From Geomicrobium sp. JCM 19038 (lineage in GTDB: Bacteria > Bacillota > Bacilli > Bacillales > Marinococcaceae), in contig NZ_BAXA01000010.1 in assembly GCF_000698125.1 (NCBI RefSeq), positions 1-64,000 on the forward strand: 64,000 nt of DNA, read 5' to 3'. The notes below the pieces were generated by a model. That model was not told the origin of the DNA. It saw only the letters and a program-made list of their open reading frames with translations, and ran no database searches. Of this stretch, positions 53,792 through 64,000 are shown in pieces. Each line of letters starts with the position of its first letter. Within the stretch, counting starts at the first letter, position 1. The position numbers and the translations under genes were made by a program.

Positions 53792-53820
53792 GAAGAGGGC
53801 TTCGGCCTTCTTCTTTTTTA
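53788..53820 (+). terminator. Terminator inside the late operon
   Basis: AAGAAGAGGGC-TTCG-GCCTTCTTC hairpin with a UUCG-type loop and seven Ts, directly after the tail protein extension. It would lower transcription of the chaperone and tape measure genes relative to the tail tube. Confidence 0.88.
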
Positions 53821-53841
53821 TATACAAAGGAGGATAAATAC

Positions 53842-54207
53842 ATGGGTTTAGAGCTTAATCTTTACGATGAAAAAGGCAAGAAGAAGGAAACATACCGAGT
53901 TGATTTTATCTCTGCAAGACATTACAGAGAGTTGATGAGGCTTAATAGTGAGAACGATCAAATGATTGATAAATTACATTTTACGGATTATCAGATGGAT
54001 CTTGTTGTGGACTATGTCTGTACACTCTTTGGCAGCAAGTTTAATGTGGATGATTTCTACGACGGCGTTAATAATGAAAACTTATTTGAAGAGATTGTAC
54101 GAATTATTAGCTTTGTTAACACCGGGGGTCGAACACCTGCTACGGAGGAAGAAGCCGAAAAAAAGCGCCAGGAGAAGGAACAACAAGAGACAACTACCAA
54201 GTCATAA
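53842..54207 (+). CDS. Tail assembly chaperone gpG-like
   Basis: 121 residues upstream of the tape measure gene: LELNLYDEKGKKKETYRVDFISARHYRELM and DLVVDYVCTLFGSKFNVDDFYDGV. The C-terminus is a Lys/Gln/Glu-rich tail encoded from the slippery sequence on. RBS AAGGAGG. A frameshifted longer form is described separately. Confidence 0.85.
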   Translation: MGLELNLYDEKGKKKETYRVDFISARHYRELMRLNSENDQMIDKLHFTDYQMDLVVDYVCTLFGSKFNVDDFYDGVNNENLFEEIVRIISFVNTGGRTPATEEEAEKKRQEKEQQETTTKS

Positions 54208-54362
54208 AAGATACTTATAAGGCACTTCTGGAAAAAAATGAACCCCTGACACTGATTGACGACATGGATATACATTTCTTCTTTGAATTGATGCGAGATA
54301 ACAGTAAGAAAGCCCACAAAGAAAAACCAAAAAGAGTATTTATTGATGAGCTAGGACTGTAG
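54159..54362 (+). CDS. -1 frameshift T-domain of the tail chaperone (gpGT)
   Basis: A AAA AAG at 54159-54165 is in register with the G frame (GAA AAA AAG). After a -1 slip the reading continues GCG CCA ... as APGEGTTRDNYQVIKDTYKA, LIDDMDIHFFFELMRD and ends VFIDELGL at 54362, 12 bp before the tape measure ATG. The region has no own start, matching the gpG/gpGT arrangement conserved in long-tailed phages. Confidence 0.82.
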   Translation, partial: KKAPGEGTTRDNYQVIKDTYKALLEKNEPLTLIDDMDIHFFFELMRDNSKKAHKEKPKRVFIDELGL

Positions 54363-54374
54363 GAGGTGCGATAG

Positions 54375-57300
54375 ATGCAGGAATTAGGAAAACTTAGGAT
54401 CGGTTTAGACTTTGATAGTGCGGATGCTACACAATCCGTTACTGATTTAAATCGTAATCTAAGAACACTAAACAGTGAATACAATGTGCTTCGTGCCTCC
54501 GGCGACGGTTTTGGTAAATCGACTGACGGTCTGAGGTTGAAGCAAGATAATCTTACGAAACGACTCGAAAGACAAAAGACTAAAGCAGAACAGTTGAAAA
54601 AGGAATACGACCAACTTGTTGAGTCGAAAGGTAAGAACTCAAAAGAAGCCGAGAATATGGCTATTCGTTACAACAACGCTCTTGCCGCAGCCATGCGAAC
54701 AGAAAATCAGTTGTCTGGCCTCGATGCTGAAATAAAGAAACAAGAATCTTCATGGTTCCAACTCGGAACTCGGCTAGAAGAAACAGGAAATAAAATGCAA
54801 GCAGTCGGTAAAGGCATTACTTCGACAGGTAAAACGTTAACTAAAGCTGTTACGGTACCTCTTACTGGTGTCGGTCTTGCTGCACTTAAAGTCGGTATGG
54901 ACTTTGAATCAAGCATGTCAAAAGTACAAGCCTTAACAGGTGAATCCGGTGACGCAATGGATGCGTTGACCGAACAAGCTAAGCATTTAGGTGAGACAAC
55001 TGTTTTTAGCGCCAGCCAAGCAGCAGACGGTATGGCGTTCTTGGGTATGGCAGGTTGGGAAACATCAGCAATATTAGAAGGGATGCCGGGTCTGTTAGAC
55101 TTAGCAGCATCCGCACAAATGGATCTAGGTAGAGCAGCCGATATTACATCAAATATCATGGCTGCTTTTTCTTTGGAGGCAGCAGAGTCCAGTCGAGTAT
55201 CTGACGTACTGGCTAAGGCTGCTTCAAACGCCAACACGAACGTGGAGCAGATGGGTGAAGCGATGGGATATGTTGCTCCATCTGCGAATACCTTAGGGCT
55301 TTCAATGGAAGAAACCGCAGCTGCGGTTATGGCGGTTAGTGATGCAGGTATTCAAGGTTCACGCGCTGGTCGTGCTTTTGGTACGTCACTTACACGTTTA
55401 GCTAAACCTACATCTCAGATGGAAGACGTCATGACCGACTTAGGTCTGGCGTTTTTTAATGCGAACGGTGAAATGGAATCCATTCCAGCAATGGTCGGTC
55501 AATTAGAAACCGCATTTGCAGACATGACTGAAGAACAACAAGCAGCGGCGTTATCTACGTTGTTTGGAGCGGAGGCTATGAGACACTGGGCAATCCTTGT
55601 TGATCAAGGCTCAGAGTCATTAGCTGCAAACACTCAGATGCTTGAAGAGTCTGAAGGTGCGGCAGCCGAAATGGCAAACACCATGATGGATAACGCACAA
55701 GGTGCATTGATTGAGTTTAAGTCAGCCCTTGAAGGTGCAGGGATTGCTTTATCCGAACACTTACTGCCGTCTGTAACAAGCATTATAGAGAGCGGTACTG
55801 ACCTCGTACGTAAGTTTAGTGATTTAGATGAAAGCACTCAAAAGTGGATTGTTGGCTTAGGATTAACAGCGGCAGCGATTGGCCCGGTCATGATGGTGAT
55901 CGGCCCGTTGGTGACTGCACTCGGAACAATCGTTACTACATTAGGCACAGCGAGTATTGCGATTGCAGGAGCTGGAGGATTAACGGCTGCGTTTGGAGGC
56001 TTAGCAGCCGCAGCAGGTCCAGTTGGTCTAGCAATTGGTGGCGTCGCATTAGCAGTTGGAGGATTAACGGCTGCCCATCATTTACTTAAAGACGAGACAT
56101 TAAAACTGAACGATGTATCGACTGAAAATGCCGAGAAGATGTTAGCGCAAGCAGACTCAGTTGAAACTTTAGCTAATCGATATGATGAGTTAATGGGGCT
56201 AGTAGCTTAACTGCCGATCAACTTCTTAGGTTAATGGACATTGAGTCTGAATTAGCTCAAACCCAAAACCCAGCAAGGGTTGCCGAACTTAAGGACGAGT
56301 ATGCAAAGCTTGCAGAGGAAAGCGGTCTGACAGAAGAGCAGATTCGAGAATTAATAGAGGTTAATAACGGCATTATCGAACAGACACCTGATATGGTCAA
56401 CGCATACAACGAACAAGGTAATGCTGTTATTGAGAATACCGATGCTGTGAGAGAACACATTGCTGCTTTGAGAGAAATGTCCATTATGGAGCTTGAGAAT
56501 GCAGCAATTGAAGCATTAGAAAACCAAGCCATTTTAAAAGAAGCAAACCGTGATCTTAGCCGTGAAATTGCACAAATTGAAGAAGATCAAAATCGAACAT
56601 TAGAGCTTAGAAAAGAGTTTTCACAGGAAGCTCTTCAAGATGAGTCCAAACGCCAAGAACTCATTAACTTGGTTAACGGGAAAATTAAAGAGCAAGAAAA
56701 GATTATGAACAGTGTTCACTCTTCAGAGGAAGAAGCCACTGCCGCAGCTGCAGAACGTTCTTTTTGGGCAGACATATTAAACAATGGTTTGCATGAACAA
56801 TTTAACGTTTTACAAGATCAAAAAAGCGAACTGGTCGATCAACTCAATCTTAACCAAGAAAAGATAGGGAAAGAAGAAGAAACATTAATGCTTCTTGCCG
56901 ATCAGTATTTGGCACAGGCTGACCTTAATTCTGTAAGAGAAGGCGGTCTTGATGCTTTAGATCAGGAAATTGAGAAGTTGGAGACTGCTAAGGGTGAACT
57001 ATTAGAAAATGCAACTGCTGAAGATCATCGTAATGGTTTAATTCAGGAAGGTGTAGCAGGATACGATCAACAGATTGCAGAGTTGGAAGGTATACGTACT
57101 AAGATTCATGAGAGTACAGGCATGCAATCTGAGCATACTGCTGAACTGGCAAGGTCTGAAGATGCTGCTGACCAACTTAGAGAAAAGATAAATTTGTGGG
57201 AACGAGGCATTAAAACAGGAACAACCGTTCAAGAAGGTCTGAATCGCCGTATCAGAGATGGTAAAGGCGATGCGGAAGATATGAACCGTGAGCTAGAAAA

Positions 57301-59776
57301 GGATATCGATAAAGCTGTCGATGTTGATGACAACGGTACAATTGCTTCACTTGATGAACGGGCATCACGGACAGTAACTAAATATGTCAATGTTCGAGAG
57401 TCGATCTCATCACAAGTAAATACGAGACGTAGACCAGGAATACCTACTAACGCTGATGGCACAAATAATCATCCCGGCGGTATGATGCTCGCGGGCGAAG
57501 CAGGGTGGGAATTTGGCGAGAAGAACGGAAAGCTAGACGTTCTTACAGCTGGGTTTTACGACAAACCCAAAGGATACAAAGTTCACACGCATGCTGAATC
57601 AATGCGCATGCTTAGCAACATGGCTGCATCTAGTCAACGCCAAGCATTATCGGCTATGTCCTCTTTAAACAGTAATATTGGATCAATGTCTTTAGGATCT
57701 AACAATGGATTTACTTCAATTGGTCGGGAGATTGGTGCGGGTATCCAGCTGGGTATTGCTCAATCCAGTAGAGATGTTGAGCTTGAAGCGATCAATCTTG
57801 CGGATAACATGATGAAGGCTATGAAGAAAGAACTTGAAATATACTCACCATCTCGAAGAGGTCGAAAAGAAGTAGGGCAGGATTTGATCCGCGGAGTTAT
57901 TAAAGGTCTTAAGGATGAAGAGGACAATCTCAATAAAACAGCTGTCCAACTCATGAACGAAGCAGTCAATAAGATGAATGAAGGTAATAGCGTTGAACGG
58001 ATTAGAGCAATTCGAGCAGCGGATATTAATCTCCTACAATCTGAAATTAATTATCTCACTCGTGCAGGGGCAACCGAGAAAGAGATTGCCCGTTCGAAAG
58101 AATTGCAATTACAACTTGCCCACAAGCAAGAGCGTAAACAGCAAGAATACAACAACCGTATTAAGGAACAAGAGTCGATTGTAAATGCGATTGAGCGAGC
58201 TCGTAGACGAGGAGAGTTAAACTCGTCAGATTACAACGAATTAATCTCACAAGCAACGGTCGCTTTGAAGAACCTGCAAAAAGAAGCGATTGATTATAAC
58301 AATACGTTAGCTACTGAAGCTCAACGAACAATTGATGAAGCTGCACGTAAAGCTCAAGAATCACTCGAAGAAACCAAACGCAAAGCAGAAGAGTTACAAA
58401 AAGCATACGAGGATGCCTTGCAGTCTGCATCTCAATTGTTTAGTGGTTTTGCAAGTAATGATCTATCACTTTATCAAGACGTAATGTCCCATGAAACGTC
58501 CATCATGCAACAACAGCATAAGGCTCGTGAGGATAATCATCAACGTGTTACGCAAAATCACGCTGCACGTATGAAAGAACAAATGGACGCTGCTCTTAAA
58601 TCGTTTGACGCTCAGACGCAAGCACACCGTGACATGGTGTCTGATCAAATTAATCAGATTAACCAAGTGCGTGATGCTCGTTTAGCTGCGATTGATGAAG
58701 AGATTGATGCGATTCGTGGAAGACAGCAAGCGGATAGTCGGGATGAGCAGATCAAGCAATGGGAAGAGGATGAAAAAGCATTACAACGCCGTCTCGAAAT
58801 TGCTGAGTTTGCGGGGAACGAACAAGATGTTGAAGCGGTCAAACGTGAGATGGAAAAGTTTGAAGCCGACAAAGCGAAGATCAGACAGCAGTGGGCAGAC
58901 CAAGATAAGATTGACCGTCTCAACGATCAGAAGGAACGCATTAAAGATGAAACCGATGAACAGGTACAGACGATTAAAGATCAAGAAGAAGCTTACCTTG
59001 AACAACGTAATTTGCAACGCATTCATCTAGAAGAAAAACGTAAAGCAGACATGGAAGCGTATGAAGCAGACCGTGCGATGTGGCACCGTGCTATGCAGTC
59101 TCGTCACCAAGAAGAGCAAGAAGCTCATCGTCGTGAGATCGAGATGCAACAGATGAAATTTAAGCAGTTGCAAGAGCAGTTAGCTAAGTCCGTTGAGCAA
59201 GGGAAGATGACACAAGAACAAGCGAATGCTACTTGGTTACAGGCGATTCGTGATTTAGGTAACGCAGAATTAAATCAACACATGCGTAACCACGAAGAAA
59301 TTTTAAATGAGCTTGATGAGTACACGGATGAGTATTTAAAGATTGGCGTTAACATGGGTGACGAAGTAGTTGATGGTTTACTTGGTCAGCTTGAACGTAG
59401 ACTTGGCGAAGTAAGAGCGATGGCATCACGAGTTGCAGCAGCGGCAAGATCTGCACAAAGTGCTCAGGCAGAAGTAGGCGCAGCATCCGTTGCAAGTGTG
59501 GCTGAGGATATTCAACCGATGGGCGTCATGTCTCGTACGCAAAACGTTGACCTTGATAACGCACCGGGGATTGCAGGGATTGGTGCAGTTAGTATTCCAC
59601 AGATTGATGACTCATTAACGAAAGCAATTGAAAACTTAAGCAAACAACAAACCCAGTCGGTGCCGAGTGGGGATATTATTGTGCCTGTAAATATTGACGG
59701 TGATCAAGTTTATTACACGGTGATTGATCGATTCACGGGCGAGGTTAAGACGGCGCATAAGAAAGGGGTGAAGTGA
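54375..59776 (+). CDS. Tape measure protein
   Basis: About 1,800 residues; sets tail length. An N-terminal coiled coil, then the TP901-type tape measure domain (GMDFESSMSKVQALTG, LGETTVFSASQAADGMAFLGMAGW, MGYVAPSANTLGLSMEE), a hydrophobic block (residues about 490-570, AAAIGPVMMVIGPLVTALG...), and long Gln/Glu/Lys-rich coiled coils to the end. One base missing near 56201 splits it (MGLSSLTADQLLRLMDIE after repair). ATG 54375 with AGGAGGTG. Confidence 0.92.
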
Positions 59777-59777
59777 T

Positions 59778-61474
59778 ATGAGTAATGTGGATGTGTTTAA
59801 TTTTGAGAACCTTCGTAGAGGAGATAGCAGGAATTTCACTGTCCGTAGTGGTGCGAATATTAAGCGTGCCACTATTTTTTATGAGGGAGTATCGACGAGT
59901 GAAAATAGTGCGGAGCGTATTAGTAATCGTACGGGTCCTATCGTAAGTAATGATATTGCGTCCACGGGGTGGACAACAAGTTTGTTTATCCATCAGATAC
60001 TACCTTCTCCATATACAACTTCTGATGTGCTAGAAGTTAGTGTAAGCCACATGGCTGAATTATTTCACATCGGAAGTGGAGCATCGGCGGGTAGATCCGG
60101 TCGATCACAAACTTTATTACCTTCTCAATACGGAACTGCGATAGCGACCAATTTAGAATCCACAAACGCTAGCACGAATGGGATAAGAGTAAATGCGCGT
60201 CCGAACGCTACGTTCAATCAATTAGCTTTACAAGGGCAACGAAGTTTGTACGCACGTACAGAGGTCACCGTGACATACCGTGGCGATCTTCGTAATCCAA
60301 GGATCATAATGAATGGTTCAACACTCGGTGCTTACACGGGTACGATTAACGACGGGGACACAATTAGTCGTAGTTTAGCGGTAGATTCGTTGTTACCGGG
60401 GTCGAACGGATTTGAATTCAATCCTACTGGCAATAATGGTCGATCGAACGTGCGTATTGAAATTGAATATGTCGCGAGGTTAGAAATCCATCTAACTTAC
60501 AGCCGAATAATGGTTCAAGGACGGACGTTGCTTCTCGTATTATATTGTCTTGGAATCATAACTATGATTTGGCTCAAACCGGGTATGATCTCCGATGGCG
60601 TTATGTTGGAGAAGATATTTGGAACACTGTCTCTGAAAACACGAGCACCACAAACCGTATGTTCACGGCAGGGTACTTTGATATAGGTTATATTGAATGG
60701 CAAGTCCGAACTAAATCGAGCGGAGGTGTCATAAGCGATTGGTCAAACACTGCTCAGTTTGATATTGATAATTATCCTAACACACCTATATTTACAACCG
60801 ACAGTAGTTATCCAATCGCAAACCCTGTTGTGTCTTGGGAAGTTAGTAATCAAACGGCTTATGAATTTATCTTGTTTAGTGAGAACGGTGAGGAACTGTG
60901 GAGTGTCACAAGAAATACCCAAGAACAGACGCTTGAAATCGAATATGATCTTTCAAACGATACGTACTACGAACTCCACGTATCCGTAAGAAACGAAAGT
61001 GGCGCGTGGTCGGGGTATGGTATCACCACAATTTATATTGATTATACCGAACCGCCGAATGTGCGAATTGACATTATCCCTGACTCGGCAAATGCTAGTG
61101 TATTTATACAAGTTGTACCGTTTGGATCCACGGGTACGGAGCCAGACATTATTTATAATGAAGTTTTTCGGCGAGAATCGGATAGTCGCTGGATAATGAT
61201 TTTAGAAGGTATGCCTGCTGAGTTTGACTACAGAGACTATGCTTTAGCTAGCAATAAAGTTTATGAATACCGTGTGCGCTGTCATGCAGATAATGGTACG
61301 TACACGGATACGTTTCATGCACCAGATCCTTTAAAATTAACGGGAATATGGCTACACGATCCTGACGATCCGCAACGATCAATGATACACTTCAAAACGT
61401 TTCAACCCGGTCGCACACGTGAACGTACCTATCTTGGTGAAATGATGTTTTTTGAAGGACGTTCAGGCGGATGA
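59778..61474 (+). CDS. Tail tip protein with fibronectin-like repeats
   Basis: About 565 residues; frame broken near 60475 by one missing base (YVAEVRNPSNLQPNNGSRTD after repair). The first 230 residues are beta-rich (SLFIHQILPSPYTTSDVLEV); the rest holds fibronectin type III-like segments (ILSWNHNYDLAQTGYDLRWR, GGVISDWSNTAQFDIDNYPN). Position after the tape measure suggests a distal tail or baseplate-type role. ATG 59778 follows AAAGGGGTGAAG. Confidence 0.7.
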
Positions 61475-61707
61475 TGGATTTTGCTTCTCAACATGAGGAA
61501 ATGATTAATGTGGTTATTCAAGAGCGTTCGATGGATCGAAAACAGAAATTACTTGATCTAATCCACCGACAGAAAGCGTTTCTCTACCGTGATAAATACG
61601 GTCGTAAGATGTATGGCATTATTCAGACGATATCTGAAACGGATGTGTTCTGGGGGAATGAAATTCCCTTAACAATTCAAAGTGTTTACTACGATGAGGA
61701 GGTGTGA
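61471..61707 (+). CDS. Tail protein, small or C-terminal part of the preceding one
   Basis: 78 residues (FASQHEEMINVVIQERSMDRKQKLLDLIHRQKAFLYRDKYGRKMYGIIQ). ATGA overlap with the preceding stop. The composition continues the preceding protein (YLGEMMFFEGRSG...), and a single missing base near 61470 would fuse them, so it may not be separate. Confidence 0.55.
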   Translation: MMDFASQHEEMINVVIQERSMDRKQKLLDLIHRQKAFLYRDKYGRKMYGIIQTISETDVFWGNEIPLTIQSVYYDEEV

Positions 61708-61709
61708 GA

Positions 61710-63388
61710 ATGACTAAACCTGAAGATAAGAATTTGAAGAAATCAAACGGTGAGACGGCACCGCAGTATTATAATGAGCAATCAAAACAGTGGTCGTTTA
61801 GTAAAGGTGATCAAAATGGTCAAAACGTCCACGATCAGAAGCTCGTAAGTAAATTACAAGAATTGAAGTCAACCATCGAAAATCAAGACGATGGGTCGGA
61901 TGAAGTTGTTGCAGGGATACTGGGGGATATAAAAAATCAATTGGAAAGTATACCTGAGACTCAACAGGTAAACGATTCCACAAAAATAGATGAGCTAACT
62001 AAATTACAATCGATCATCGATGTAAACAATCCTGTTCCTTCACTCTCAGGCATTATGAATTTTATACAAGGGCGATGGCCTGTGGATTATAGTGAGCATC
62101 CGATCAAAGCGATTGTGGTTGACCCGACTGATGGTGATAAAGATTACGGCTTTGTACCACAGACTGAGTATGATGAGCATGTGGGAGATGAATCTCATTT
62201 AACTGACGCACAAAGACAACAAATCGCTGATGTTGTAAATAAAGCGAATAACGAAGAATTGAAAGCTTTATCTGTAATGTTAAACAGCTATATGGAGCGT
62301 AGAGACAATCCTAATCAAGTCACTAAGACGCAAGTGGGATTGGGTAGTGTTGATAATGTTAAGCAGGCGACTAAGCAAGAATTTGACAGCCATGTGGGAG
62401 ACGTTACGCATTTGACGGCGGAACAGCGAGAATTGATTGGAAATGTAAATAGAAAGGTTTCGGCAACAGATTTCTATGCTCACAAAAACGATAATACGCA
62501 TCTCACTGCAGAGCAACGTCAGAAACTTGAAGGTGATTTTAGTGGTGGGGTTACAAGTTACAACGATTTAACGGATGTACCTAATACGTTTACCCCGTCA
62601 GCTCATGATCATGGTATTAGTCAACTATCAGATTTTAGGATTAATTCTCAGTCTGGTAATTTGCAATTTTACGATGGGGTAGGATGGCGTAACACGGACT
62701 TTATCAACTACGATGATAACAGTGGGTCCCCTGGAGCGCGTTTTTTAATCGCGGGAACAATGGACGCTGGCTATTTCGGGATTGTACCAGCAACGGAGTT
62801 ATGGACAGGGCGCAATTGGCAACGGCGGTAGGTATATCGCAAGGGACTTTGCAGCACAGTGATACAGATTGGTTAAAATTTGCGTATGAAGGCAAGATAT
62901 TGTTTCGACCTATTAAGGCATTCCGACACTCGATTAGTTGGAACGCAATTAATAGCGCAAATTGTGTATATGGTGGCAGTGGAGGGCGAACTGTGACTAA
63001 GGACGGTAAACAGTATCGAGTGCGGTTAATGCGAGGGGCAATAACTGATCCGAGCAAAAACCAAGATAGTGATCGAGGGGCTCACGGAAGTGAGTGGAAT
63101 AGACTTATGTTGCCGATACACGATCAAGTGCGGTCAGGCAATTGGTCATACCCTGCATATGTGGAGTCGGGCATACCAGATTGGGGTATTGGTTTTACGG
63201 ACGTTGATTTAGTGACGCACCAAACTCATGGTAATGGCTCGTACGTGTTGTGCCAAGAAACGCTTGGGTCAGTTATAGGCTCTCGCATCTACCGTGGTCG
63301 CGGCGGCGTGTCGGACTCGGGTTGGGGCGCGCCGTCGGTTGCGGATACGACACGCGGATGGGCACCTGTACTTGAACTCATACAGTAA
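61710..63388 (+). CDS. Tail fibre protein with HLTxxQR repeats
   Basis: About 560 residues after adding one base near 62810 (ELWTGAQLATAVGISQGTL). Three repeats DEHVGDESHLTDAQRQQI, DSHVGDVTHLTAEQREL and AHKNDNTHLTAEQRQKL, the fibre motif KTQVGLGSVDNVKQATKQEF, and a C-terminal domain (YGGSGGRTVTKDGKQYRVRLMRG) suggest a receptor-binding fibre. ATG 61710 has GAGGAGG 7 bp upstream. Confidence 0.82.
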
Positions 63389-63400
63389 AGGGGTTTTGAC

Positions 63401-63799
63401 ATGATTTATTACTACAGAGGCTGGCGTTTGATGCCTCATATTGTGCGTTATAAAGATCATGGAGAAGAAATTAAAGAACCACGCCAAGAGTCGGAACAAT
63501 ATTTCAGAGATTTTGAAGAACGATGGGAACATTTTGAGCTCATCGATATTAAAGATGCTGATTATACGGATGAGCAGTGTCGAAGATTAGAGCATGTTAA
63601 GCATCTCCCAGAACATTACGGACATATGATTGAGGATTATGTTAAGACAGGTATTTTTCCTGAACAAGATGATCATCCGTTATTATTTTTGGAACTTAAG
63701 CAGGTAAATAAAGCATTAAACGAATCTCAATCGAAACAAGACGAGTACCTTTTGGATTTAGAATTTAGAACATTACTATTAGAAATGGGGAATGAATAA
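63401..63799 (+). CDS. Phage protein of unknown function (132 aa)
   Basis: MIYYYRGWRLMPHIVRYKDH..., charged alpha-helical C-terminus, placed between tail fibre and the XkdX-like gene. RBS AAAGGGG. Probably a tail fibre access prot or chaperone by position only. Confidence 0.55.
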   Translation: MIYYYRGWRLMPHIVRYKDHGEEIKEPRQESEQYFRDFEERWEHFELIDIKDADYTDEQCRRLEHVKHLPEHYGHMIEDYVKTGIFPEQDDHPLLFLELKQVNKALNESQSKQDEYLLDLEFRTLLLEMGNE

Positions 63800-63954
63800 T
63801 GACATACTCTACATGTTACCGAGTTATTAAAGCAGGGAATTTTGAATTAGAAGATATGATGATGAAATTAGATTTGTTTCTTCTGGGAAACCGAATTACA
63901 CAGGCTGAATATAACGAGCTAGTCGAGCTTATGGACGCAAACGCCAATCAATAG
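63799..63954 (+). CDS. XkdX-like small protein (51 aa)
   Basis: VIKAGNFELEDMMMKLDLFLLGNRITQAEYNELVELMD matches the XkdX-type pattern of short phage proteins found after tail fibre genes. ATG 63799 overlaps the previous stop (AATAATGA). Confidence 0.7.
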   Translation: MTYSTCYRVIKAGNFELEDMMMKLDLFLLGNRITQAEYNELVELMDANANQ

Positions 63955-63968
63955 AGGCGTATTTTTTA
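63938..63968 (+). terminator. Terminator after XkdX-like gene
   Basis: ACGCC / GGCGT hairpin with 11-nt loop and T run; the stem overlaps the stop codon. Confidence 0.7.
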
Positions 63969-63989
63969 TGTCTTAAATGAGGTGATACA

Positions 63990-64000
63990 ATGTCTAGTCC
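63990..64000 (+). CDS. Start of next phage gene (cut by window)
   Basis: ATG after GAGGTGATAC; only MSS is visible. Holin or lysis genes usually follow here, but nothing can be read. Confidence 0.35.

Overview
The window is from an endospore-forming Bacillaceae chromosome. spoVS, cotE and spoVK are present, and the order rny-ymdB-spoVS-...-miaB-ricA-cotE-mutS-mutL ... miaA-hfq-...-spoVK-hflX-ynbB-glnR-glnA matches the Bacillus subtilis 1.76-1.88 Mb region. Proteins diverge clearly from B. subtilis, and an ABC-class ATPase sits where B. subtilis has tdh-kbl, so I infer a related genus, possibly an alkaliphilic Bacillaceae; the species cannot be named from the sequence.

Layout. 1-21.5 kb is conserved core: RNA decay and tRNA modification (rny, ymdB, miaB, ricA, miaA, hfq), sporulation (spoVS, cotE, spoVK), mismatch repair (mutS-mutL), a Dps-type iron protein with a PerR-like promoter, and nitrogen control (glnR-glnA with an exact GlnR/TnrA box). 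6.44-6.68 kb is an intergenic array of 21-bp GC-rich repeats. From about 21.6 kb to the end lies a large siphovirus-type, cos-packaging prophage whose right end is outside the window. Its order is lysogeny module on the minus strand (int, ImmA, repressor), a divergent promoter region with five operators, early genes, a replication module (DUF2800 nuclease, DUF2815, DNA polymerase A, VapE primase-helicase, VRR-NUC, SNF2 helicase), nucleotide and methylation genes, a RinA-type late regulator, HNH-cos-terminase, HK97 portal/protease/capsid, connectors, major tail protein, gpG/gpGT chaperones, tape measure, and tail tip and fibre genes.

Structure not explained by ordinary genes: (i) a group IA self-splicing intron core on the minus strand, antisense to the early operon (25.4-25.7 kb); (ii) an iteron array of ten GTATAC(T/C)TTG units between the VapE and VRR-NUC genes, a good replication-origin candidate; (iii) a roughly 270-nt multi-helix RNA unit with its own terminator between the late regulator and the terminase genes; (iv) CCC-TAA sites ending both the capsid and the major tail protein genes, each followed in the +1 frame by an Ig-like (BIG2) extension; (v) a moron gene between portal and protease whose ribosome binding site is buried in a hairpin; (vi) a classical -1 slippery site in the tail chaperone gene.

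Caution: about thirty one-base losses (rarely a gain), mostly in short homopolymers, break otherwise intact genes throughout core and prophage alike. The pattern is that of an uncorrected long-read assembly, so broken genes are annotated as single genes with likely sequence errors rather than as pseudogenes. The capsid and tail +1 sites run against this error direction, which is one reason to take them seriously.
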